Source: Bacteroidota bacterium (lineage in GTDB: Bacteria > Bacteroidota > Rhodothermia > Balneolales > HLUCCA01). From it: a stretch of 15,006 nucleotides of DNA. Under the pieces are notes generated by a model. That model worked only from the letters and a program-made list of their open reading frames with translations, was not told where the DNA came from and searched no databases. The stretch spans positions 1-15,006 of the forward strand of contig DLXM01000201.1 of the NCBI GenBank assembly GCA_003448835.1, written 5' to 3'. A program made the position numbers and the translations under genes. Shown here piece after piece: positions 1 to 7,279 of this stretch (position 1 is its first letter; every line of letters begins with the position of its first letter).

Positions 1-370
1 CCTCGTCATCTCCGTCGGAATCATCTTCTTCATCCTCGGAGTCGTCGCTCTCATCTTCAGAGTCATCGCCATCGTCGTCGGATTCGTCTCCTTCATCATC
101 GTCGCCTTCGTCTTCAGAGTCGTCGTCTTCATCATCAGAATCATCGTCGCTCTCATCTTCAGAGTCATCGCCATCGTCGTCGGATTCATCATCGTCACTT
201 TCATCTTCTTCATCATCGGAGTCGTCGCCCTCATCTTCATCCTCTGAGTCATCATCGTCGCCCTCGTCATCTCCGTCGGAATCATCTTCTTCATCATCGG
301 AGTCGTCGCCCTCATCATCAGAATCGTCATCATCTTCATCTCCGTCGTCATCGGAGTCATCGGAATCCTC
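1..370. repeat. Codon-phased low-complexity repeats encoding the acidic tail
   Basis: The sequence is built from short pyrimidine-rich triplets (atc, gtc, ttc, ctc, gga, tca on the plus strand). Longer exact copies lie within it: 44-85 equals 146-187 (spacing 102 bases), 201-235 equals 282-316 (spacing 81), and 1-48 matches 262-309 with one mismatch (spacing 261). All spacings are multiples of three, so duplications kept the reading frame. They read as repeats of 34, 27 and 87 codons inside the acidic lipoprotein tail. The pattern suggests recent slippage or recombination, so tail length may vary between strains. Confidence 0.9.
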
Positions 371-1738
371 CCTTTTTGCTTCAAATTCCGCCTTTTTAAC
401 AATTCTATTGCCGGTTTCAACATCCACATAGAATTCGCCATCAGCTTCAATTTCAGTTCCAGCTTCTATATCCGGAACTATCAAAGCTAAATCTTTAATC
501 ACTTTCCCATTGAATCGAACATTACTCTGTTGAATAACAAAAAATTCTGTCCCGTTTGTTAGTTTAAAAGATTTCGAATTGAGGTTCACTGAACCGAGTA
601 ACCCATTAAACTCATTAGATTCAAGTTCAAATTCCACTTCAGTTGCGATCCAAATATTTACTCCGGGTTCAGTTTGACTAAAACTTCCCTTAGCAATAAT
701 TCTGTTCCCAGTTGAAAGTGCAATTGCTAATTCCTCAATAGAATTAAAATCTCTACGAAAAATCTTCGTCGATTCATCAACTTGAATTACTTTTCCAGTT
801 GATAGAGTAAAAGATTGTTTGGATTCACCAACTGCAACTACCCTGCCTTCAAATTCATCTTTTTCTATAACTCCACCATTTTCAAGTCGTACTCGATACG
901 GTTCACTTTTATCCCCAAATTTAAGTAAAGCTGTCCCATCGCCGTTCAATTCAATTGAACCATTTACAATTTTAGTCCCGTTGTTGCCATTACCTGATAT
1001 TTGAATGGTAGTTTCGTAACTAAACGCACCATTGACGCCTGTTCTGAAATTTCTATTTTCAGTTACAACTGGTTTATTAATCTGGATATCCAGATAGTTA
1101 ATGTCAATCGTATAATCCCGTTTAATCTCGTGACCCAAAGAATCAATTCGAGTAAAAACACCTTCGCCAGAATGGTATCCATCAATAATTAAAATGTCAT
1201 TTTCAGATGAAATTCCATTCATAAATAAATGGTCAGTTCGGGTGTAATAGGACACTTTAGATGAATCTATAATTTCACCGGATCGAATGGCTTTGTATTC
1301 AACTCCTTCAATTCGATCACGATCTCTATCCGGGTCTGCTATAATATTCTTGTCGGCATCCCTGAATGTATAACTAATTTCATAAGATGAGGTTGATAAT
1401 AACTCAGTCCCCTGATTATCACGCGAGTATTTAATGTGATGAATACCAGTGGATGCATCAAAATTGTAGGTATAGTTTTGCAGATCCAGCAAATTATCAA
1501 AGGACAAAATTGACGGTCCAACGATTAAATTTTGTTGAGTTGGGACTGCAAATGCCTCTTGAAAACTTGAAAGGAGTCCACTTTGGTTTTCTGATACGGA
1601 TTCACCTATGATCAATCCTGCGATAAGTGCTTCTTCTTGCGTTAATTCCGTACTATTTTGATTGAATGAGTTTATTTCACACGCATTCAAAACGAGTGTT
1701 AAAAATAAGAGATAGTATAAATAATTGAAGTTTTTCAA
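1..1738 (-). CDS. DUF5666-domain lipoprotein with acidic Asp/Glu/Ser/Gly tail (partial, runs off left edge)
   Basis: This is an open minus-strand frame from a TTG at 1738 to the window edge, about 579 codons with no stop. The N-terminus is LKNFNYLYYLLFLTLVLNAC, a hydrophobic signal ending in a lipobox with Cys20, so the product is probably an outer-membrane or surface lipoprotein. Residues about 30-290 are unassigned. Two consecutive DUF5666-like beta domains follow at about 296-375 (starting FEGRVVAVGESKQSFTL) and 375-455 (starting FNGLLGSVNLNSKSFKL). From about residue 456 every visible residue is Asp, Glu, Ser or Gly (123 or more residues). An in-frame TTG at 1771 is an alternative start that would lengthen the signal by 11 residues. 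The gene begins about 70 bases after the sigma factor stop codon, or 37 if the upstream TTG is used, so co-transcription is likely. The function is unknown. The tail could bind calcium or other cations or act as a flexible surface spacer, which is inference. The C-terminus is not visible. Confidence 0.85.
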   Translation of the reverse strand, partial: MKNFNYLYYLLFLTLVLNACEINSFNQNSTELTQEEALIAGLIIGESVSENQSGLLSSFQEAFAVPTQQNLIVGPSILSFDNLLDLQNYTYNFDASTGIHHIKYSRDNQGTELLSTSSYEISYTFRDADKNIIADPDRDRDRIEGVEYKAIRSGEIIDSSKVSYYTRTDHLFMNGISSENDILIIDGYHSGEGVFTRIDSLGHEIKRDYTIDINYLDIQINKPVVTENRNFRTGVNGAFSYETTIQISGNGNNGTKIVNGSIELNGDGTALLKFGDKSEPYRVRLENGGVIEKDEFEGRVVAVGESKQSFTLSTGKVIQVDESTKIFRRDFNSIEELAIALSTGNRIIAKGSFSQTEPGVNIWIATEVEFELESNEFNGLLGSVNLNSKSFKLTNGTEFFVIQQSNVRFNGKVIKDLALIVPDIEAGTEIEADGEFYVDVETGNRIVKKAEFEAKREDSDDSDDDGDEDDDDSDDEGDDSDDEEDDSDGDDEGDDDDSEDEDEGDDSDDEEDESDDDESDDDGDDSEDESDDDSDDEDDDSEDEGDDDEGDESDDDGDDSEDESDDSEDEEDDSDGDDE

Positions 1739-1808
1739 TTTAAGTAGTGCAATATGTAAGAGTTTTATCAAGACGCACTATTAATACAGTTAATGATCAT
1801 ATAAACCC

Positions 1809-2435
1809 CTAGTTTTTTATTGAAAAATCATTTGATTTCAATAGGTTATCACCATACACAAGTGTAAGTGCCTGCCTTACATCTTTAAAAGCAAATGCCA
1901 TGTGATTTTCAATAGTTTTGACACTGAGCCCCATCACATCAGCAACTTCTTTATACGTCATTTGTTTCATAAAACAGAGCTCAAAAACCAAAGATCTCTT
2001 TTCAGGCATTGCTGAAACAATTTTTTTTAAATGTGATACAAGTTCTGAGTAATCTAATTCTAAGTTAGGATCTTGAAATTGAGAATCAGATTCTTCCGGG
2101 GACTCATCAGAAAACTTTGAGTTAAAATTGATATGATTTAGCATCCTCGTGTATGCAATTTGAAAAAGATAGGCACGAAGAGATTTGGTCTCGTCAATTG
2201 TTTCTCGTTTTTCCCAAATCAATAAGAATGCTTTTTGAATCAGGTCTTTGGCATCATCGTGTGTCATACCACGACTAACCAAAAAACGATACACAGCATC
2301 ATAGTATTCGCCATAAAAAATCTGAAAAGCTTTATGATCTCCATTTCTGATCGCAACAGAAATACCAGACCAATCTATTTTGACCTGTTTTGCAAAAGCA
2401 AAAAACAGCAATACTAATTCGGGCGTTAATATCAT
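1809..2435 (-). CDS. RNA polymerase ECF-type sigma-70 factor
   Basis: The product is an ECF sigma factor with only regions 2 and 4. Numbering from the ATG at 2435, region 2 covers about residues 30-100 (AIRNGDHKAFQIFYGEYYDA, then the core-binding DDAKDLIQKAFLLIWEKR). A Ser/Glu/Asp-rich linker follows, then region 4 at about 140-190 with the helix-turn-helix MTYKEVADVMGLSVKTIENH. This arrangement is typical of the many Bacteroidota ECF factors. The frame extends upstream to a TTG at 2504, but the extra 23 residues look unlike the family, so the first ATG is preferred. Even from there, residues ILTPELVLLFFAFAK are unusually hydrophobic, and the true start may be a later non-ATG codon. No FecR-like anti-sigma gene is adjacent. 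The next gene downstream is the DUF5666 lipoprotein, probably in the same transcript. The target promoters cannot be told from the sequence. Confidence 0.88.
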   Translation of the reverse strand: MILTPELVLLFFAFAKQVKIDWSGISVAIRNGDHKAFQIFYGEYYDAVYRFLVSRGMTHDDAKDLIQKAFLLIWEKRETIDETKSLRAYLFQIAYTRMLNHINFNSKFSDESPEESDSQFQDPNLELDYSELVSHLKKIVSAMPEKRSLVFELCFMKQMTYKEVADVMGLSVKTIENHMAFAFKDVRQALTLVYGDNLLKSNDFSIKN

Positions 2436-2540
2436 GAAAATCAGGCAATTATTTGATTTAATATATGGTCTTAAACGCAGGAATAATACCCATATTTGAT
2501 TCAAATAGGATAAAAATCAACTTTAATAAGAATTTTCTCA

Positions 2541-2576
2541 AAAAAAAATCCCGCAAGTTTAGTACTTACGGGATTT
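2541..2576 (-). terminator. Intrinsic terminator of the small secreted protein gene
   Basis: AAATCCCG (2546-2553) pairs perfectly with CGGGATTT (2569-2576). After one C/A mismatch, AAGT pairs with ACTT around the 5-base loop TTAGT. On the minus strand the hairpin is followed by a run of eight T (the complement of the A run at 2541-2548). It lies about 50 bases beyond the stop codon at 2627, so it ends that transcript and separates it from the sigma factor gene. On the plus strand there is no matching T run. Confidence 0.88.
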
Positions 2577-2626
2577 AATAAAAACGTACTAAATAGTTTA
2601 TACAAATTTTTGCTAAAGTAATATCA

Positions 2627-3175
2627 TTACTTTAATTCATCATTAATTGATTTGGCAAAGCGAATGGCATCTGACCTCTTGAAATCATCAATCAGTTCTT
2701 TATCATTCATGTCAAAATCTTCGAAAAGGATTTCATTATCTTTGGTATAAATTCTTAGCTCACCATTTTTGTATTCCGCCGATTTGATATCATTTAGAGG
2801 AATTGCAATTCCATGATCGAGTAAATTGTATAAACTCGTACTCAAAACCGACCTGAATAAGTCTCCTAAAAGTGACGCTTCTTCATCTTTTTCAGGATTA
2901 CTGATTTCATTTGATATCGCATCAAGTCCCTCATTCGTTAACTGAATCACCAAACTTCGATGAGTCAATACCAACACAATATTACCTTCATTGTTGACGA
3001 TGTAATCTATGCCGGACGTTAACATCACACGAGGAATTGCTTCACCATCAATTTCGGTATCATTAAAACTGATTGACCCATTTTGACCATTTGCAATGCT
3101 AGTGGCAAATATAAACGGTGCCATTGCCAATAGTATGAAGGCAAACTTTCTATAAATACTATTCTTAATCATCAT
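2627..3175 (-). CDS. Small secreted protein of unknown function
   Basis: The product has 182 residues. An N-terminal signal peptide covers residues 1 to about 30 (RKFAFILLAMAPFIFATSIA, then NGQ), with no lipobox, so the protein should be periplasmic or secreted. The mature part is acidic and predicted mixed alpha/beta, with alternating segments such as RVMLTSGIDYIVNNEGNIVL and GELRIYTKDNEILFEDFDM, and no Cys or recognised catalytic motif. I do not recognise a family. AGGA about nine bases upstream of the double ATG (3175 or 3172) is a plausible ribosome-binding site. It is flanked by the amidohydrolase gene upstream (100-base gap) and its own strong terminator downstream, so it is probably a single-gene unit or the end of the amidohydrolase transcript. 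Confidence 0.82.
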   Translation of the reverse strand: MMIKNSIYRKFAFILLAMAPFIFATSIANGQNGSISFNDTEIDGEAIPRVMLTSGIDYIVNNEGNIVLVLTHRSLVIQLTNEGLDAISNEISNPEKDEEASLLGDLFRSVLSTSLYNLLDHGIAIPLNDIKSAEYKNGELRIYTKDNEILFEDFDMNDKELIDDFKRSDAIRFAKSINDELK

Positions 3176-3275
3176 TCTGGTGTCCTGGTTGGTTTAGATT
3201 AACCTATTTTTATACGCAACGAGAACTGAATGTTTCAGAGAGATTAAATTGACAAAAATCTATTTCAAGTACTAT

Positions 3276-4874
3276 TTAATATTCTAATCCAGGTTGTTTG
3301 ATCGAATATCCAGATGCTTCTTTAGCTTTATTAACCATTTCCTCAACATCTTTTAATAATTGTTGAGCATCGTAGATTATCCCATCTTTTATCGTATATC
3401 TCACCCCACCATAACGAACGGCTTCATTATTTTCATCAACACGAATAGCTCCGGTTCCATACAAAACTTTCAGATTAGCCATCGGATTTCCATCAACAAT
3501 TACGATATCGGCTAGTTTACCTACTTCAATAGTGCCCAATTGATCAGCCACCCCAACTTCTTCAGCGCCTTTTATCGAAGCAGACATAAATATTTCGAGT
3601 GGATGAAATCCCGCTTCACGCAACAATTCCATTTCCTGAATGTATCCAAAACCGTACAATTTATAGATATAACCCGCATCGGACCCTAATGTCACCCGAC
3701 CACCACGATTTTTGTATTCATTTACAAATTGCATCCAAAGGCGATAATTTTCTTTCCATGCAACTTCTTGTTCGGTACCCCAATTGAACCAATACGATCC
3801 GTGTGCGACTCTGCTGGGTTTATAAAATTCCCATAAAGATGGCAATGTGTATTTTTCATGCCATTCAGCCCGGCGTTGTGCCATCAAATCACGACTTGCT
3901 TCATAAATGGTAAACGTTGGATTCAATGTAAAATCGAGTCCGAGTAACTCGTCCATAACATTGTTCCAATGATCTGACTGAGGTGCAGCAGATTGTTTCC
4001 ACAGTTCACCGGCACCTTCAAAACGATGTTGTTCGTCTTGATAGTTGTAATCAAGTGGATAATTTTGAACAACACGATCATTAAATAATGCTTCAGGAAG
4101 TCCGTACCAATGTGTAAGACTTTTGAGTCCCCAACGCGCTGACTGTAAAGCATTTGCATATACAACACGAGTCTGAGCATGGTGAGTCATTGATCCCAAT
4201 CCCAGTTTCGATGCTTCATCTAAAGCTGCCTGATATACCTCTGGGTTTGCACCGAAAAACTTGATCCCATCCGCACCTTTGGCATGAATTTGCTGAACCC
4301 ACTCGCGTGCATCTTCACCGGTAAGCATCGGACGATCAAATCCTGATCCAAATCCAACGTAAGCAAATATTCGGGGCGCAGTAATTTCGTTTGCAGCACT
4401 ACGCTGTTTATGTCGCAACGTCCAGTCTAACCCGTTAAATGACCCTGGTTCACGTATTGATGTAATTCCATGAGCCAACCAAAGCTTGTATACATACTCG
4501 GGAGTTGTTCCCTGTGCACCACCGCCCGTGTGTGCATGATTATCAAAAAATCCGGGTAGTGCATACATCCCGGTAGCATCCAATACTTTGTCGTTCGGTC
4601 CGGCTTGTGGACGACGACGTTCATTAATCGGAACGCCTGGATATCCAACGGTTTGAATCGATGTAATTCGATTTCCGGAAATGACTAAATCAACGGGTCC
4701 CATCATTGGAGAACCCGTACCATCGATTAAATTTATACCTCGAATGATGAGTTTTTCATAAGGACCCTCCCCTTCAGCTCTATCCGGTGCATCGGTCATC
4801 TGGGCATAAACGGTTAAAGACGTACTAAGCAGTATAATTACTAAAAAAAGCAACTTGAGTATAAACTTAATCAT
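3276..4874 (-). CDS. Exported metal-dependent amidohydrolase (imidazolonepropionase/dipeptidase-like)
   Basis: The product has 532 residues. A signal peptide covers residues 1-24 (LLFLVIILLSTSLTVYAQ), so it acts outside the cytoplasm. The rest is a complete amidohydrolase TIM barrel with the composite beta domain. Visible metal and catalytic residues in family order are His113-x-His115 (DNHAHTG), Lys205 (GIKFFG, the usual carbamylated Lys), His232 (THHAQT), His255 (LTHWYG) and Asp399 (TLGSDAG). The C-terminal beta-domain signature GTIEVGKLADIVIVDGNPM is also present. Relatives hydrolyse cyclic amides, N-acyl amino acids or Xaa-basic dipeptides, and the substrate here cannot be read from the sequence. 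It stands alone, about 125 bases downstream of the end of the GntR regulator gene. A link to the ligase/aminomutase pair is possible but unproven. Confidence 0.92.
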   Translation of the reverse strand: MIKFILKLLFLVIILLSTSLTVYAQMTDAPDRAEGEGPYEKLIIRGINLIDGTGSPMMGPVDLVISGNRITSIQTVGYPGVPINERRRPQAGPNDKVLDATGMYALPGFFDNHAHTGGGAQGTTPEYVYKLWLAHGITSIREPGSFNGLDWTLRHKQRSAANEITAPRIFAYVGFGSGFDRPMLTGEDAREWVQQIHAKGADGIKFFGANPEVYQAALDEASKLGLGSMTHHAQTRVVYANALQSARWGLKSLTHWYGLPEALFNDRVVQNYPLDYNYQDEQHRFEGAGELWKQSAAPQSDHWNNVMDELLGLDFTLNPTFTIYEASRDLMAQRRAEWHEKYTLPSLWEFYKPSRVAHGSYWFNWGTEQEVAWKENYRLWMQFVNEYKNRGGRVTLGSDAGYIYKLYGFGYIQEMELLREAGFHPLEIFMSASIKGAEEVGVADQLGTIEVGKLADIVIVDGNPMANLKVLYGTGAIRVDENNEAVRYGGVRYTIKDGIIYDAQQLLKDVEEMVNKAKEASGYSIKQPGLEY

Positions 4875-4898
4875 AATAAAAGCTATCTATGTTGACGG

Positions 4899-4931
4899 AA
4901 ATGCATTTCGTTGGTAATGCATTTGGTGTTC
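4899..4931. promoter_or_regulatory. Direct ATGCAT repeats upstream of the amidohydrolase gene
   Basis: AAATGCATTT at 4899-4908 is a perfect 10-base palindrome. Its nine-base core AATGCATTT recurs at 4916-4924, 16 bases on. The second copy runs into TTTGGTGTTC (4922-4931), which resembles the TTTGRTGTCC element in front of the ligase and aminomutase genes. The block sits 25-57 bases upstream of the amidohydrolase start, where an operator would be expected. No protein can be assigned to it. Confidence 0.4.
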
Positions 4932-4999
4932 ATGATGATACTAATTTTTTAGAACTGCTGTGTAAATGAAACCTTGAAATTGAAAATTTTTACTTTCAC

Positions 5000-5890
5000 T
5001 TATCCATCCCATAGCTCGGCTCGTATCATATCGGAGGTATTCTCGGAGATCTGATATTGTAAAAGCAGACGATTTCGCTCAGGAATGGTGCGTTCAACCA
5101 ATTGGGCACATTCGGGAGTATAAAGCAACAGATCAACATCTTTGATGAATGGTGGTAAAAATCGACCGTCAGTTGTCCCGGCCAGAATCGACCCCGGAAA
5201 TTGTAGCAACTGCTTGAGTTCTGCACTCAAAACAGGTACAGAATTTGGTTCACGTGTGAGTAATCCAAGCGTTTGCACAGCAGATCGATCAATTATCGAA
5301 ACCAAAACAGAGGCATCGAGCATATAAACGACCGGTAGAATCAATCCACTTTCGGAGTCACTTTTAAATTGCCGGACATAAGGCAGCGGAATAAAAAGGG
5401 CATCATAATTCACCGCTTTATCCATTTCAGTGATGGTAATAACTTTGCTTTTCACCCCAACTTTTGACTGAATAGCTTTTGAAATCATGCTACCAAGCTC
5501 TTTTGTAGCACCCACAGTGGCACTACTGTCAATACGATCGGGCCATTCCATGAATGTTAATTGCTCTTCAAAAAGAGTTTCGACCTCGTCCTCATCCAAA
5601 CCATATCCTACCAGTTCTTCGAGAACATTACGGATTTTCTCAGCGCCCATCTCAAGACGAGCGGACTTATCCAACAATGTAGATTGTCGATGCACTACAA
5701 AACCGCGTCCCTTTTCACTGGACAATAATCCTTCATCAACCAGCATCGTGTAAGCTTTTCTTACCGTGTGAAAACTGGATTCAAGCTGTTTCCCTAACAC
5801 CCTTGTTGATGGCAAAACCTCACCAACCTGAAATTGTTTCGTTGAGATCATCAGGCGAATTCGGTCAGCTATGTATTTTGCAGATTTCAG
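5000..5890 (-). CDS. GntR-family transcriptional regulator
   Basis: The product is a cytoplasmic DNA-binding regulator. The N-terminal winged helix-turn-helix is clear (KYIADRIRLMIS, VGEVLPSTRVLGKQLESSFH, TVRKAYTMLVDEGLL, then the wing SSEKGRGFVV). The C-terminal part of about 200 residues has no UTRA, FCD or aminotransferase signature and looks like a periplasmic-binding-protein-type sensor, with segments such as NYDALFIPLPYVRQF. The first ATG (5851) would cut off the first helix of the DNA-binding domain. The frame is open upstream to a TGA near 5953 but holds no ATG, GTG or TTG there. A CTG at 5890 would give MKSAKYIADRIRLMIS, and I used it as the likely start. A frameshift upstream is the other explanation. 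It is divergent from the ligase gene, so it probably controls the ligase/aminomutase pair and itself, which is inference from position. Confidence 0.8.
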   Translation of the reverse strand: MKSAKYIADRIRLMISTKQFQVGEVLPSTRVLGKQLESSFHTVRKAYTMLVDEGLLSSEKGRGFVVHRQSTLLDKSARLEMGAEKIRNVLEELVGYGLDEDEVETLFEEQLTFMEWPDRIDSSATVGATKELGSMISKAIQSKVGVKSKVITITEMDKAVNYDALFIPLPYVRQFKSDSESGLILPVVYMLDASVLVSIIDRSAVQTLGLLTREPNSVPVLSAELKQLLQFPGSILAGTTDGRFLPPFIKDVDLLLYTPECAQLVERTIPERNRLLLQYQISENTSDMIRAELWDG

Positions 5891-5921
5891 ATGTATGGTT
5901 TTAAGGATGTGTAATTTCGCA

Positions 5922-5935
5922 TATCTTTGGTGTCC
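5922..5935 (+). promoter_or_regulatory. TAnnTTTG promoter element with TGTCC extension before the ligase gene
   Basis: TATCTTTG fits the Bacteroidota -7 consensus TAnnTTTG and lies 37 bases before the TTG start at 5959. It continues as GTGTCC. Almost the same string, TATCTTTGATGTCC, lies before the aminomutase gene at 7209-7222. A good -33 TTTG is missing at the expected distance (TTTTAAG is closest), so an activator or a repressor overlapping the promoter is plausible. Confidence 0.5.
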
Positions 5936-5958
5936 TAACTTAGACGAAAGCCATCATC

Positions 5959-7155
5959 TTGTCAATTCAAACCACAAAGAAATTACGCATTGGAATTAGC
6001 TACGATCGCCCGGAAGAATATCCGGAGGTCGTGGGACCGGCCGATTGTTTTGCAGAGTTTGAGCCGGAATCCACAATTTTGGCTATGGAAGATGCGATTC
6101 GTTGGATTGGGGCTGTTCCGGTTCGGGTAGGAGGACCGCGACCATTGTTGCATCATCGTCCGGAAGTGGACTTGATTTGGAATATTTCAGAGGGTTATGG
6201 CTCTAAAAACCGGGAAGGTTGGGTTCCGCTGATCTGTGACGTGTATCGAATTCCGTGCCTTGGAAGTGATGCATTTACGATGAATCTCAGTCTCGATAAA
6301 TCAGCCACAAAAAAAGTAGCCCAATCATTGGGAATCCAAACATCACCCTGGGGAATCGCTCGTTACAAAGATGGTTTTGAGGAAAACTATATCCAACAAA
6401 TTTCGCAAAAAGTTATTCATAAGATTTCATTGTATTCAAGTCGTCAGATGGATCCTGATTTGGGATATGGAAACAATGGCGGTAATCTTGAGTCCGATGA
6501 AAAACAATTGAGTTCATTCAATCCTGATGAATCAATACAAATGTGGCCACTTTTTGTGAAACCTTGTTATGAAGGAACTGGAAAAGGGATAACAACTTCA
6601 AGTATCGTTCACAATGTAGATGAACTGGCGTCTGAAATCGAACGGCAATTCATGCTGTATAAGCAAGATCTCATCGTTGAACTATTTCTAAACGGACCGG
6701 AATTTACAGTAGCACTCTCTGGAAATCCATTACTATGTCACCCGGTTTTGGAACGTGGATTAGATGCAAAAACAGGTATTGGAATGCACGTTTTGGATGC
6801 GGTCCGTTCACGTGAAGGTGGATTAAATAATCCCAAACCACAAGAAAATCATGCATTTGATGCCGAAAAAGACATCGAATACTCACTTAGTCATTCATTA
6901 AACCATCATCTAGAAGAAAAAATTCAATATTGGTCCAGATTATTGTGTACTGAAATGAGAGTGCTCGATTTTGCCCGATTGGATTTCAAGATGGATGGCA
7001 ATGGTCAACTCCATTTCCTGGAAATAAACACGTTGCCCACATTTGCTGTGGATAATAATTTTGCCATTCTTGCAGAGCTGCGGGGAGTCTCATACGAATC
7101 ATTCCTGGGTGATATTCTTGAATCGGCAGTGCGTCGAATTGGATTTGATATCTAA
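5959..7155 (+). CDS. Ddl-like ATP-grasp ligase
   Basis: The product has 398 residues and is cytoplasmic. The fold follows D-alanine-D-alanine ligase: an N-terminal domain to about residue 110 (DLIWNISEGYG at 71-81, where Ddl has its N-terminal substrate loop), then LSLDKSATKK (110-119), the ATP-grasp strands PLFVKP (197-202) and DLIVELFLNGPEFTVAL (237-253), and the metal-binding end ARLDFKMDG (339-347) and FLEINTLP (353-360). Differences from Ddl are clear. The Ser-Ser-Val-Gly loop is replaced by EGTGKGIT, the PGMT/Ser element after the last motif by TFAVDNNF, and a hydrophilic insert lies at about 140-195. It therefore probably forms an amide bond between amino acids other than two D-alanines. 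It starts at TTG, as no early in-frame ATG exists. The KamA gene follows by 124 bases on the same strand, and the GntR regulator is divergent. Confidence 0.88.
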   Translation: MSIQTTKKLRIGISYDRPEEYPEVVGPADCFAEFEPESTILAMEDAIRWIGAVPVRVGGPRPLLHHRPEVDLIWNISEGYGSKNREGWVPLICDVYRIPCLGSDAFTMNLSLDKSATKKVAQSLGIQTSPWGIARYKDGFEENYIQQISQKVIHKISLYSSRQMDPDLGYGNNGGNLESDEKQLSSFNPDESIQMWPLFVKPCYEGTGKGITTSSIVHNVDELASEIERQFMLYKQDLIVELFLNGPEFTVALSGNPLLCHPVLERGLDAKTGIGMHVLDAVRSREGGLNNPKPQENHAFDAEKDIEYSLSHSLNHHLEEKIQYWSRLLCTEMRVLDFARLDFKMDGNGQLHFLEINTLPTFAVDNNFAILAELRGVSYESFLGDILESAVRRIGFDI

Positions 7156-7208
7156 ATACTCATCGCATACAGATTGATGTAAAAGTACCTCATCAGGTAT
7201 ATTATTTG

Positions 7209-7222
7209 TATCTTTGATGTCC
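7209..7222 (+). promoter_or_regulatory. TAnnTTTG promoter element with TGTCC extension before the aminomutase gene
   Basis: TATCTTTGATGTCC differs at one base from the element at 5922-5935. It lies 71 bases before the TTG at 7280 and provides a possible second promoter, so the aminomutase gene may be transcribed both from its own promoter and by read-through from the ligase gene. No well-placed -33 TTG is seen. Confidence 0.5.
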
Positions 7223-7231
7223 AATTTTGAT

Positions 7232-7250
7232 CCCAAATACTATGTTTGGG
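7232..7250 (+). promoter_or_regulatory. Inverted repeat in the leader of the aminomutase gene
   Basis: CCCAAATACTATGTTTGGG forms a stem of six perfect pairs (CCCAAA/TTTGGG), extendable by a U-G and an A-U pair to a 3-base loop. It lies between the putative promoter and the TTG start and is not followed by a T run, so it is not an intrinsic terminator. It could be an operator or an RNA hairpin in the leader. Confidence 0.4.
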
Positions 7251-7279
7251 AGTGCCAGCTAAAATAAATTAAAATCCGT

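Noticed and set aside
1..370. Repeat block as a possible CRISPR array or non-coding satellite
   Set aside because: There are no regular repeat/spacer units. All repeat spacings are multiples of three and the minus frame continues without a stop, so it is coding.
819..1192. Plus-strand open frames of 61 and 63 codons
   Set aside because: They lie opposite the continuous minus-strand lipoprotein frame, which shows a lipobox and DUF5666-like domains; the plus-strand products show no domain or signal.
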